This document shows, one piece after another, positions 42,969-52,075 of a DNA stretch of 64,000 nucleotides. Made by a program: the position numbers and the translations under genes. The DNA comes from Hellea sp. (GTDB taxonomy: Bacteria > Pseudomonadota > Alphaproteobacteria > Caulobacterales > Maricaulaceae), in assembly GCA_020629545.1 (NCBI GenBank), contig JAHDDC010000004.1, forward strand, positions 1 through 64,000, in the 5' to 3' direction. Each line of letters begins with the position of its first letter. Position 1 is the stretch's first letter. The notes beneath the pieces are model-generated. The model was given only the letters and a program-made list of their open reading frames with translations. It searched no databases and had not been told where the DNA came from.

Positions 42969-44228
42969 ATGACCATTTATCAATCAGAATTGATGCAACG
43001 CCTCACTGAACGCGGCTTTTTGTACCAATGCACCAATGAGGAAGCCTTAGACAAAGCCGCGCTAGAGGGCGGCCTTGTGGGTTACATTGGGTTTGATTGC
43101 ACAGCACCGAGCCTTCACGTTGGATCGCTCGTTCAAATCATGATGTTGCGACACCTGCAGAAGTCGGGGGGTAGACCGATCGTCCTCCTTGGCGGCGGGA
43201 CAACCAAAATTGGCGATCCAACTGATAAAGACAAATCACGTCCAATCCTAACCCAAGAGTTTATAGATAGGAACAAAGACGGCATTTCTCAGGTATTCTC
43301 CAAGTTTTTGAACTTTGACGGAGCTAATGGCGCGATCATGGTGGATAATGCCGAATGGCTCGATAAGCTTGGGTATATAGAATTTCTACGTGATATGGGT
43401 GTGCATTTTACGGTAAACAGGATGGTAGCTCTTGAATCCGTAAAGCGGCGCCTAGAGCGTGAACAGCCCATGACGTTTTTGGAGTTCAACTATACGCTCC
43501 TGCAGTCTTATGATTTTCTCGAGCTTAACCGACGCTACAAGTGTCGATTGCAATTAGGCGGATCTGATCAATGGGGAAATATAGTTGGAGGCGCTGATCT
43601 AACTCGTCGCGTCGAAGGCAATGAAGTGTTCGGATTTACAACACCGCTTATTACGACCGCCTCTGGTGGAAAGATGGGCAAAACCGCTGAAGGCGCTATG
43701 TGGCTAAACGCCAATCCAGTTTGGGGCGAAAACTTCGCTAAAAGCCCATATGATTATTGGCAGTTCTGGCGCAACACCGAAGATGCTGATGTTGGTAAAT
43801 TCTTGCGCCTTTTTACAGATTTGGACCTAAAGGAAATTGCAACTTTGGAAGCTCTGGAAGGGGCTGAGATTAATATTGCAAAGATCAGACTGGCCAATGA
43901 AGCAACAACGCTTTTGCACGGCGCCACAGCAGCGAAAAACGCTGAAGAAACAGCGATCAAAACATTTGTTCAAGGCGGAACAGCTGAGGGCCTACCGACT
44001 TTTGATATTGACGATATAACGGATTTGACGGCCATCGACGCAGCTGTCCTGACAGGACTAGCATCATCCAAAGGCGAAGCTCGGCGGCATGTCAAAGCGG
44101 GAGCTCTCAAAATCAATGATGATAAAGTCACTGACCCTTTTCAGCCCATAACGTCAGAAGATATGAATGACTCCGTTGTTAAAATATCGGTAGGCAAGAA
44201 AAAGCACGCGCTTATTCGGCTATCTTAG
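42969..44228 (+). CDS. tyrS: Tyrosyl-tRNA synthetase
   Basis: A 419-residue class I synthetase of the TyrRS type. The HIGH-like motif is in APSLHVGSLVQIMMLRHLQ, tyrosine recognition in LQLGGSDQWGNI, and the KMSKS-like loop is GGKMGKTAEG. The C-terminal S4-like RNA-binding domain has SSKGEARRHVKAGALKIND. The frame is open from 42879, but ATG 42969 gives the normal N-terminus and avoids overlap with anmK. It ends one base before the convergent AsmA-like gene. Confidence 0.95.
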   Translation: MTIYQSELMQRLTERGFLYQCTNEEALDKAALEGGLVGYIGFDCTAPSLHVGSLVQIMMLRHLQKSGGRPIVLLGGGTTKIGDPTDKDKSRPILTQEFIDRNKDGISQVFSKFLNFDGANGAIMVDNAEWLDKLGYIEFLRDMGVHFTVNRMVALESVKRRLEREQPMTFLEFNYTLLQSYDFLELNRRYKCRLQLGGSDQWGNIVGGADLTRRVEGNEVFGFTTPLITTASGGKMGKTAEGAMWLNANPVWGENFAKSPYDYWQFWRNTEDADVGKFLRLFTDLDLKEIATLEALEGAEINIAKIRLANEATTLLHGATAAKNAEETAIKTFVQGGTAEGLPTFDIDDITDLTAIDAAVLTGLASSKGEARRHVKAGALKINDDKVTDPFQPITSEDMNDSVVKISVGKKKHALIRLS

Positions 44229-47200
44229 TCAAGGTACGTCAGCCTCAATTAAAGCTTTTTCAGCGGAGTTTTTCTCGGCAATTTCTTGCGCCGCCTCATC
44301 CATTATCTCTTGGTCCTTTTTGCGATTGGGCTCAAAAATTCCACGCAAAAAGCCAGGTGTAAGCGCCGACAAGGGATTAACGATAACCTCGGTCTGTGCA
44401 AATGGCCCCTTGATCGTGTAGTTTAGGCCAACAATCCCCTCACCTTTCTTCCCGACAATGATATCTCCGATCAGAGGAATATCGCCCAAAAAGGAATTCG
44501 CAGTATAGGCAGGCACCAAAACGCCATCGATATCAAGGCTGCGTTCTGGCATATTGATAATACCGTCAGCTGTTAGGCCTAATGCAGATCCCGAAGTTCT
44601 AGCCTTTGATAATTTAACAATCCCCTTGCGATACTCTAGGGGCATATTCAGTGAATTGAAATGAACCCCGGAACCACTCAATGTATCGAATAGCCCTCTT
44701 AGAGATGCAAAAGACAATAGCTGCGCAAACACAGGAGCCTCAGCAAGGACAAAGTCTTCCATCTTGACTTCCCCGGCAAATCCTCCGCCAAGAGCCTCAG
44801 AGCGCAATACTCCTTCGATGATAAGTTCGCCACCTTGCAACCGGGTGGACTCTGAAAGAGCGTAAATGGCTTTGCCCGCGTCGGGAATGCTCAAGAAAAA
44901 GTCGCTATATCCTTCTACGGTCGGAGATATTTGAAATTTAAAATCACCGCCATGGAGCTTGCCTTGAACTAGGCTATTGGTTGTTTCAACACCGTTATTT
45001 TCGATACGCATGTCGCTGTCAATTAGAACAATATCATCTTTGATGATTACATTTGCCAGCTTGGCATCAAAAACATATGGAATGCCGAGCGCCTCATTTT
45101 CGGCGCCAAGATACTGGGCAACCCAGTTAGATATGTCCAGATATTTCCCATTAATACTAACTTCGAAACGAGAATTGTCTGAACTTGGCTCTAGATTTAA
45201 ATTAAATGATCCCAAATTTTCTATGTCAACATTAGCGAAATTTAAAAATTTGAGTTTACCGTTATTTAGAAATTCGGCCTGGCCAGTTAAGTTAAGGCCG
45301 CTCCCAGAGAGCGCCATATCGTCGATTATGAACCTTGCATTGTCGCGTTTTAGATCCGCGGTGATACTCGCTGGCATATTTTTCGGCTTACTGTAATTTC
45401 CAAAGCTTAACTCTGTGCCATCCAGATTCGCTTTTAGACGAGCCGAGTCTACGTTTACGCCCGCACCTAGTGCGTCTATTTCTAAAAGGATCTCACCGTC
45501 CAGATATTGGCGCAATCCAACCCCAAACTTATCCAAGGTCTCTCGATCAACTACGCCAGAGATTTTTTGTCGGGTTGGGGGTCTCGGGCTTTCAAAGCTC
45601 TCTTGAACATTCAGATTAGCGCGCCAAGGCCCGATATTGACAGGGCCTGTTATCGACATTCCATCTTTATTAGCCGTGAGCTCAACTGATCCCTTTTCGA
45701 GTTTGTGATTCCGAAATTGGAAAGGCGCAGACGCATTCTCAAACCGACCATTGACGTCATATTTTATTCGATCCAGTTCGAAAAATTCTAAAAGGGGCCG
45801 CGTAACCTTAAGCGCAATATTCCCTTCACCTGAAAAGTTCTCCGCTTTAACTCCATAACGCGTTGTATATTCAAATGGCTTATTATCGATTATGCGTAGC
45901 ATTTCAGGTATTTCGCCGTACCCGTTAACATCAATTGTGAAATCTCCGCCCTTTGGTCGTAAAACCGGAATATTGACCTTACCGTCATATACAGTCATTG
46001 CGCCAACAGTCCCGCCGGATGCAAACACATTAAGGTGATTACCCTGCAATTGACCAGTCGCTGATACGCCAAGATATGGCGGCATGTGATCCATGTATTT
46101 TACGTCAGCATTGGCGACCTCAAATGAGATAAGCAATTGATCGTCGGTAAATGGGACCCCAGACAAGGCATTACTATCTAAATCAAAATTTGCGTCTAAC
46201 GCATTGAAATTCCCTCTATTTATGGCTTTGAATATCCAACGTCGAGCGCCCGGAACAAACTCGGTGGGCCAATATGTCTTGAACTCATCTGTGTTGAAAT
46301 CGCCAGAAACATTCAAGGCGCCCTTCAATCGATCCAGTGCCCCCTCTGGCGAAAAACCAAGCTGTAAGGACCCTGCCAATGCGTGATTGCCGTCGATCAT
46401 TCTGTATTCAGAAAATCGAAATGCTTTTAAATCAGGCTCCCAGCTACCTCGTACTGTTATCGCGTCGTAATCAAACGGAAGGTCAAAGATTGAACTTACA
46501 TCAATAAAAGTTCGCGAAAGATCGGCAGATATTCCCAAGCTCTGAGTTCGAAAGAAATTCTCAGGTGTTCCGACGTTGGAAAGCGCCAGCTCTCCTGCGG
46601 TTCGAAAACGATTACTTTGAACATTGAAGGTATCGAATCGCACGGTGTCGGATACCGCATCATAATTAGCTTTCAGCACGGCTTCATTCAGCCAGTCATC
46701 AAGTCCTAAAACCGATATAGCGCCGGACCCAGCCTTGATATCAATACTAACTGTCTCAAGACCAGCCTCGGAGCTTGAACGAAACCCAGCTTCACCGGTC
46801 AATGGAATTGACAAATCGGAAAGCTCATGAAACCTACCTTGACGCGGAGCAAGTTCGGAAAGGTACAGATCTTTTACTTTAAGATTAAACTCGACATCTT
46901 CAAAACCAGATTTATAAGTCGCGACGGCTTTGATCTCCCCTGCTTCTTTTTCGCCTGTTACCACCCCTGAAATCGTGAACCTATTTTCGCTGTCGCCTTG
47001 CTGAAGGTTCATTGTAGCTTCTTCAAGTGTGAATGCTACTTCCCGCTGGAAATCCCGAACATAAATTGCAGCATTTACAATTTCTACTTTCCTCAAATCA
47101 GAAACTGGATTGGCGTTTTCAACGTCAGCACGGGCGTCAAAAGAGTTATAAAAGGTCGCAAAACCACCTACCGTCTCCGGAGAGCCAAGCCCGGCAATAG

Positions 47201-47726
47201 CGTTACCATTTTCGTCTCGCTTCCAAGTAACGCTGCCCCCATTGATGTACAGGGATTCCGGCTTGAATTGCCCCCTAACAGCACTTTGAAAATCAAAGGA
47301 CATTTCCATTGTTTCAAGGCTTTGAATGACATTATGCTCCTTGTCCTTGACAGCGACATTACGAGCGACAAAAATGAGGGTATTATCCTTAGGATCAAAC
47401 TCAATATTTAGATCCTCTATTACGCTCTCATGCCCTTCAAAAGCTTGAGCGAACCAAATCGAAAAGTTCTCAGTTAAAAAAGAAATATTTGCGGTTTTGT
47501 TAACGGTCAAATAGTTGGCGCCCAACCCCCAGATAAAACATAATCCCAATATGAGAGAGACTGCCTCACCGGCTAACCCCCAAATCCCGACCAGTACATA
47601 GCGAAGAACTTTGGCGCCCGACTTATCTGAATTCCAAGCTAGAACAACTCGATCGAAAAGATTGGGTGAACCTGGACCTTGAATTGGTCCATCATTGTCC
47701 TTGTTATGATTCACATTTGAGTCCAT
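44229..47726 (-). CDS. AsmA-like/YhdP-type envelope protein (DUF3971)
   Basis: A 1165-residue protein with one N-terminal membrane anchor (about 52-78, GIWGLAGEAVSLILGLCFIW) and a very long beta-rich periplasmic part. The C-terminal 250 residues are AsmA-like (VEGYSDFFLSIPDAGKAIYAL, GFAGEVKMEDFVLAEAPVFA, YTIKGPFAQTEVIVNPLSAL). This architecture matches the YhdP/TamB/AsmA superfamily of bridge-like lipid-transport proteins between the two membranes; the YhdP-like group is the best fit. It probably contributes to phospholipid transport to the outer membrane. It is a single gene, divergent from the peroxiredoxin across 44 bases. Confidence 0.82.
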   Translation of the reverse strand: MDSNVNHNKDNDGPIQGPGSPNLFDRVVLAWNSDKSGAKVLRYVLVGIWGLAGEAVSLILGLCFIWGLGANYLTVNKTANISFLTENFSIWFAQAFEGHESVIEDLNIEFDPKDNTLIFVARNVAVKDKEHNVIQSLETMEMSFDFQSAVRGQFKPESLYINGGSVTWKRDENGNAIAGLGSPETVGGFATFYNSFDARADVENANPVSDLRKVEIVNAAIYVRDFQREVAFTLEEATMNLQQGDSENRFTISGVVTGEKEAGEIKAVATYKSGFEDVEFNLKVKDLYLSELAPRQGRFHELSDLSIPLTGEAGFRSSSEAGLETVSIDIKAGSGAISVLGLDDWLNEAVLKANYDAVSDTVRFDTFNVQSNRFRTAGELALSNVGTPENFFRTQSLGISADLSRTFIDVSSIFDLPFDYDAITVRGSWEPDLKAFRFSEYRMIDGNHALAGSLQLGFSPEGALDRLKGALNVSGDFNTDEFKTYWPTEFVPGARRWIFKAINRGNFNALDANFDLDSNALSGVPFTDDQLLISFEVANADVKYMDHMPPYLGVSATGQLQGNHLNVFASGGTVGAMTVYDGKVNIPVLRPKGGDFTIDVNGYGEIPEMLRIIDNKPFEYTTRYGVKAENFSGEGNIALKVTRPLLEFFELDRIKYDVNGRFENASAPFQFRNHKLEKGSVELTANKDGMSITGPVNIGPWRANLNVQESFESPRPPTRQKISGVVDRETLDKFGVGLRQYLDGEILLEIDALGAGVNVDSARLKANLDGTELSFGNYSKPKNMPASITADLKRDNARFIIDDMALSGSGLNLTGQAEFLNNGKLKFLNFANVDIENLGSFNLNLEPSSDNSRFEVSINGKYLDISNWVAQYLGAENEALGIPYVFDAKLANVIIKDDIVLIDSDMRIENNGVETTNSLVQGKLHGGDFKFQISPTVEGYSDFFLSIPDAGKAIYALSESTRLQGGELIIEGVLRSEALGGGFAGEVKMEDFVLAEAPVFAQLLSFASLRGLFDTLSGSGVHFNSLNMPLEYRKGIVKLSKARTSGSALGLTADGIINMPERSLDIDGVLVPAYTANSFLGDIPLIGDIIVGKKGEGIVGLNYTIKGPFAQTEVIVNPLSALTPGFLRGIFEPNRKKDQEIMDEAAQEIAEKNSAEKALIEADVP

Positions 47727-47770
47727 ATGGAGATCTAAAAATGCCCTAACATGATTTTGGAAAGGTTGTC

Positions 47771-48238
47771 ATGATTTCTCTTCAGATTGGCGATAAAGCA
47801 CCGGATTTTTCGATGCCGGGGAATGACGGTAAATCTTTTTCTCTGTCAGACAATAAAGGTCGTTATTTGGTCCTTTATTTTTATCCCAAGGACAATACAC
47901 CTGGATGTACAGTCGAGGCCAAAGACTTTTCAGCATTAAAGGATGAGTTTTCCGATCTGAATTGTAGCATTCTCGGTGTTTCGCGAGACAGTGTGAAAAA
48001 ACACGATAATTTCATTGCCAAGCAAAACCTTACAATTGATCTCGGGGCAGATCTTGAAGGAAAAGTTACCGAGGATTACGGGGTTTGGACCGAAAAGAAG
48101 ATGTATGGGAAAACCTATATGGGAATACAGCGTGCTACATTCTTGATCGGACCAGACGGGACGATCATTGAAATCTGGCCAAAAGTTAAAGTCAAGGAGC
48201 ACGCGCAACAAGTTCTTGATACTCTTAAATCGCTTTAA
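47771..48238 (+). CDS. bcp: Peroxiredoxin, Bcp/PrxQ family
   Basis: A 155-residue thiol peroxidase. The peroxidatic Cys lies in [16 protein letters not shown]. The resolving Cys that many Bcp proteins have five residues later is absent (Lys there); another Cys occurs in LNCSILGVS. So it is either a 1-Cys type or uses a different resolving site. It reduces peroxides in the cytoplasm. The stop lies two bases before the next gene, forming a two-gene unit with the DUF455 protein. Confidence 0.92.
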   Translation: MISLQIGDKAPDFSMPGNDGKSFSLSDNKGRYLVLYFYPKDNTPGCTVEAKDFSALKDEFSDLNCSILGVSRDSVKKHDNFIAKQNLTIDLGADLEGKVTEDYGVWTEKKMYGKTYMGIQRATFLIGPDGTIIEIWPKVKVKEHAQQVLDTLKSL

Positions 48239-48240
48239 GC

Positions 48241-49047
48241 ATGGCGGAAGTTTTTCAGGCAGTTTTCCAGGCCCTGAGCGCTTGCACGCCTGAAGACAAA
48301 GTCCGGAAAACTCAGGCCATCTTCAAATCCTGGAAAAACGATAGCTTAGACGTCGGGCCTCCTGTTACGCCTCCAGCGCATCCAGGTAAGCCCGATCTGC
48401 CAGAACTCGTTCCGCCCAATAGTGTGCCCCGCCGCCGTATTGGAAGCACCGATGGCCGAGCGGCCCTGATGCATGCCGTGGCTCATATCGAGTTCAATGC
48501 GATTAATCTGGCTCTTGATATGACGCTCCGATTTGGTCCGAGCGACGAGTTCATAACCGAATTTGATCAAATATCTTTTATCGGCGATTGGTTGAGCGTT
48601 GCCAACGATGAGGCTCGGCACTTCAGCCTCTTATCATCATACTTGGCGCAACACGGATTCAAATATGGAGACTTTAAAGCTCATAACGGACTTTGGGAGG
48701 CCGCCGAACAAACAGAGTCCGATATCGCTGCTCGTCTCGCAATTGCGCCTATGGTCTTGGAAGCACGGGGGCTCGATGTTACGCCTCAGATGATAAGCCG
48801 ATTTGAAAAAATCGGAGATAAAAACGCAGTCAACATCCTATCAACTATACTCGAGGAAGAGATCCCTCATGTTGCCTTCGGCACAAAATGGTTTGGATAT
48901 TTTTCGTCTCAACGGGGTAAGGATTCGGAAAAATACTTTCATGAACAGGTCCGATCCTATTTTAAAGGCAAATTAAAGCCCCCTTTTAATGATTTGGCCC
49001 GCGCAAAAGCTGGATTATTTGAGGAATATTACCTCCCGTTGATTTAA
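48241..49047 (+). CDS. DUF455 ferritin-like protein
   Basis: A 268-residue helical protein of the DUF455 family, ferritin-like in fold. Probable di-metal ligands appear as E and H in AVAHIEFNAINLALDM, NDEARHFSLLSSYL and LEEEIPHVAFGTKWF. The family is distantly related to MiaE-type hydroxylases, but the reaction is unknown. It starts two bases after the peroxiredoxin gene, and a role in oxidative metabolism fits that pairing. Confidence 0.88.
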   Translation: MAEVFQAVFQALSACTPEDKVRKTQAIFKSWKNDSLDVGPPVTPPAHPGKPDLPELVPPNSVPRRRIGSTDGRAALMHAVAHIEFNAINLALDMTLRFGPSDEFITEFDQISFIGDWLSVANDEARHFSLLSSYLAQHGFKYGDFKAHNGLWEAAEQTESDIAARLAIAPMVLEARGLDVTPQMISRFEKIGDKNAVNILSTILEEEIPHVAFGTKWFGYFSSQRGKDSEKYFHEQVRSYFKGKLKPPFNDLARAKAGLFEEYYLPLI

Positions 49048-49152
49048 TTGCATTACATTGTAGAAATATTAGTAATTAACCATAATTTTAGCTTGAATTC
49101 TTCTTTAGAATTTCGTGGTATGCAGAAAAATTAAGATTGCCCTGGGGAACAC

Positions 49153-50349
49153 ATGATTGGGAATATCTTTGAGGAAAGTAAATCGTTGATTTTACGATAC
49201 TTTCCAGAGAGACAAATTTATTTAAGGTCGGGCGGCGAAGTCAGTTACTTCGTGCTTAAAACTCGCACGCAGTTGATCGTATCAACTATCTTCGGAATGG
49301 TGGCGATGTGGTGCCTGATTACCATTTTCAATCTAGTCTGGGGTCATAACCCTCTGCGCGGACCCAGCAAACACAATAAACTGATTAAGGCCGAGTATGA
49401 GCGTTTGCTAGATGATGCTGAGGCGCGTTATTCCAATGCGCAGTTACAGTTAACCCAACAACAGGAAACTTTTGAAATGGCAGCTCGGAGCTTTCAAGAA
49501 AAGCACGCTGCGATCGCGCAACTTGTTAACCAGCCGGTCATCGACGCAAATATCCCGAGTATGGATCTGGCAGGGTACGCTAAGCCTAAAATCCTACGAT
49601 CTCCAACTGTTCGAGACGCCTTGCCCAGAGTCTCGCGTGTTGCCGAAATTAATACGACCGGAGTCGACATCGGGGTCGGCCTTGATAAACCCCTAACAAA
49701 CCTTGATGAAACTCAGAATGACATTCTTCTTGCCGCGGAAAACGAAACTCTCAACCGGATCGAAAGTGCACGAGCTATTATCGAAGCTACTAATTTGAAT
49801 GTAGAAGACGTTTTGTCGGCCGGAACCTTTGGTTCAGGCGGGCCACTGATGTCTGTGGCCAGTGAAGGTGTCGATGCTCGAGTCGGCACAATCAAAGCCC
49901 GAGCATTCGAAGCCAAACTTTTGGACGACGCCCTAACATCAATACCGCTTGGTCAACCTGTTGAAGTTGATCACTATCGCACCAGCTCTTTCGGTGTCCG
50001 AAAGGACCCATTCACTCGACGCCCTGCTATGCATTCAGCTGTGGATATCGCTTCATATCGTATGGCGCCTGTTCTTGCGACCGCACCTGGAATCGTGATT
50101 TACTCTGGCAGTAAAGGAGCTTATGGTAAGGTCGTCATTATCGATCATGGTCATGGCTTTACGACGAAATACGCGCATTTGGCGAAGACCTATGTTAAAC
50201 GTGGGCAAAAAGTTGAAAAAGGAAGTAAGCTTGGTGGCATGGGTTCAACCGGACGCAGTACAGCCACTCACCTGCACTATGAAGTTCGCTTTCAAGGCAG
50301 AGTTTACGACCCGGATAAATTCTTAAAGGCAGGACTTTATGTTCAGTAA
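49153..50349 (+). CDS. M23-family peptidoglycan endopeptidase with membrane anchor
   Basis: A 398-residue protein. One membrane segment lies at about 36-62 (IVSTIFGMVAMWCLITIFNLVW), then a coiled coil at about 75-125, a linker, and a C-terminal LytM/M23 domain at about 275-395. Zinc ligands fit H and D in MHSAVDIAS, plus H in KYAHL and HLHYEV. It would cleave peptidoglycan cross-bridges in the periplasm. It overlaps the bactofilin gene by 11 bases; M23-bactofilin pairs are known in cell-shape control. The 105-base gap upstream has a TTAACCATAATTTTA element (49076-49090) resembling a CtrA site. Confidence 0.9.
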   Translation: MIGNIFEESKSLILRYFPERQIYLRSGGEVSYFVLKTRTQLIVSTIFGMVAMWCLITIFNLVWGHNPLRGPSKHNKLIKAEYERLLDDAEARYSNAQLQLTQQQETFEMAARSFQEKHAAIAQLVNQPVIDANIPSMDLAGYAKPKILRSPTVRDALPRVSRVAEINTTGVDIGVGLDKPLTNLDETQNDILLAAENETLNRIESARAIIEATNLNVEDVLSAGTFGSGGPLMSVASEGVDARVGTIKARAFEAKLLDDALTSIPLGQPVEVDHYRTSSFGVRKDPFTRRPAMHSAVDIASYRMAPVLATAPGIVIYSGSKGAYGKVVIIDHGHGFTTKYAHLAKTYVKRGQKVEKGSKLGGMGSTGRSTATHLHYEVRFQGRVYDPDKFLKAGLYVQ

Positions 50350-50788
50350 AACAAATTCCCAGAAACCTTCGCAGCCAGCCCCTGAGGCCAACCTCAAAAA
50401 ATCTGCACCAAGACCCGTAGCAAACGCACCGTCTATTCTGGGACGTGACCTGACCATAATTGGGGAAATTCGAACAGATGGCGATGTCCAAATAGATGGT
50501 CGCCACGAAGGTAATGTCACGGCTTCAACAATCACCATCGGTGAGCAAGGTGCTATTAGCGGCGACGTGAAAGCCAAGGCGGTTTATGTCCGAGGTAAAG
50601 TTACGGGTAAGATCAATGCTAGCTTAGTTGAGCTCGCTGAAACAGCAAATGTTCAGGCTGATATTATTCAAGACAAGCTTACTATTGCGAATGGCGCATT
50701 TTTTGACGGTAAGTGCTCACGTCGCAAACAAGCCGCCGCCCCCGTGATGAAAAAAGCGGCGCCTAAGCCCAAGCCAGCGGCATCATAA
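50339..50788 (+). CDS. Bactofilin (polymer-forming cytoskeletal protein)
   Basis: A 149-residue protein with a disordered N-terminal tail (about 35 residues, Pro/Lys rich), a right-handed beta-helix core (LTIIGEIRTDGDVQIDGRHE, ASTITIGEQGAISGDVKAKA, YVRGKVTGKINASLVELAET) and a basic Ala/Pro/Lys tail. Bactofilins self-assemble into filaments without nucleotide and place cell-wall enzymes. Translationally coupled to the M23 endopeptidase it presumably positions. Confidence 0.93.
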   Translation: MFSKTNSQKPSQPAPEANLKKSAPRPVANAPSILGRDLTIIGEIRTDGDVQIDGRHEGNVTASTITIGEQGAISGDVKAKAVYVRGKVTGKINASLVELAETANVQADIIQDKLTIANGAFFDGKCSRRKQAAAPVMKKAAPKPKPAAS

Positions 50789-50818
50789 AAAAGATTTTGT
50801 TTGGGATTAACATTTGAA

Positions 50819-50841
50819 AAACACTCTGTTCTGGAGTGTTT
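50819..50841. terminator. Bidirectional hairpin between the bactofilin gene and prfB
   Basis: AAACACTC-TGTTCTG-GAGTGTTT: 8-base perfect arms with a 7-base loop, ending in TTT on the plus strand and on the minus strand. It lies 30 bases after the bactofilin stop in the convergent gap before the prfB end. Weak but plausible as a terminator for both. The remaining 120 bases up to prfB show nothing else clear. Confidence 0.5.
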
Positions 50842-50962
50842 GATAATCAGCATTGCTTTCCGCTAGCCCTATTAGTGGAAGTTCCTCCGCTAATGGCTCA
50901 TATGGCTCGGGATCGTCAGACTTTTTTAGCGTGGAAAATCCAAATACCGTCTTATTGCCCAA

Positions 50963-52067
50963 TCACGTTGACTCTATTTGCTGACTAAGAGACGCTGATA
51001 AAAATAAATCTATTTTACCATCCAATACACCGCTTGTGTCAGATGTTTCGGCACCGGTACGGAGATCTTTTACCAATTGATAAGGCTGAAGGACATAAGA
51101 TCGAATTTGATGACCCCAACCGATTTCCGATTTTGAATCTGCTTCGCTTTGCGCTTCTTCTTCACGTCGCTTAAGCTCAAGCTCATATAGACGGGCGCGC
51201 AGCATATCCCAGGCTTGGGCTCGGTTTTTATGCTGGGATCTATCATTCTGACACTGCACAACTATACCCGTTGGATTATGCGTTATCCTAATCGCACTAT
51301 CGGTTTTATTGACGTGCTGCCCGCCCGCTCCAGAGGCCCTATAAGTGTCGACCCTACAATCGCTTTCATTAATATCGATTTCAATCGTGTCATCGACTTC
51401 GGGGTAAATCCAAACACTTGCAAAGCTCGTATGACGCTTAGCGTTAGAATCAAACGGCGAAATACGAACTAATCTGTGAACACCAGATTCAGTCTTAAGC
51501 CAGCCATAAGCGTTCTCTCCTTTAACCTTGATGGTTGCAGATTTAATCCCTGCCTCATCTCCGGATTGTTCCTCAAGAAATTCAGTTTTCATCCCTCGCG
51601 ATGATGCCCATTTCGTATACATGCGCAGGAGCATTTCTGCCCAATCCTGCGCTTCAGTCCCTCCGGCACCTGGATGAATTTCGAGAAAACAATCATTACT
51701 ATCGGCTTCCCCTGACAAAAGAGCCTGAAGTTCAGCATCGGCGCTTCGCTCGAGCAGAGCCTTGAGATCGTCCTCGGCTTCTCTCAATAAGTCAGCGTCA
51801 CCCTCAAGCTCGGAGAGCTCGATTAACTCTAGGGTATCAGACAGATCAGATTCAATCGAAGTAATGTTTTCAAAGGCAGACTCAAGCTTTCCACGTTCAC
51901 GCATGAGCTTCTGGGCCTTCTGAGGATCGTCCCAAAAGCTAGGATTTTCTGAAAGAGCGTTAAGTTCTGCTAGGCGGCGTTCAGCTGTCTCCCAGTCAAA
52001 GACGCCTCCTTAGCAGGTCCAAAGATTTTTCAATGGCCTGCTTACTTTGTTCGGTTTCAGCTTTCAC
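50963..52067 (-). CDS. prfB: Peptide chain release factor 2, with programmed +1 frameshift
   Basis: The gene starts at GTG 52067, nine bases after the mrcA stop. The first frame encodes 23 residues ([20 protein letters not shown]...) and ends at an in-frame TGA (51996-51998). The context AGGAGG-CGT-CTT-TGA-C is the classical prfB shift site with its internal Shine-Dalgarno sequence. A +1 shift continues in the downstream frame as [13 protein letters not shown] and gives about 367 residues. The GGQ motif is [17 protein letters not shown]2 reads UGA and UAA; low RF2 raises frameshifting, so it controls its own level. Starting at the internal ATG 51904 would lose about 54 residues and is rejected. 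Confidence 0.95.
51994..52010 (-). promoter_or_regulatory. prfB programmed +1 frameshift site
   Basis: Minus-strand AGGAGGCGTCTTTGACT: the internal ribosome site AGGAGG (52005-52010), slippery CTT and stop TGA followed by C match the universal RF2 autoregulation signal almost base for base. Confidence 0.95.
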
Positions 52068-52075
52068 AATTTGTC

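Noticed and set aside
50842-50962. Second hairpin (CCGCTA ... TAGTGG) before the prfB end as a small RNA or terminator
   Set aside because: Short stem with a G-T pair and no T-tract; not enough to call a feature.
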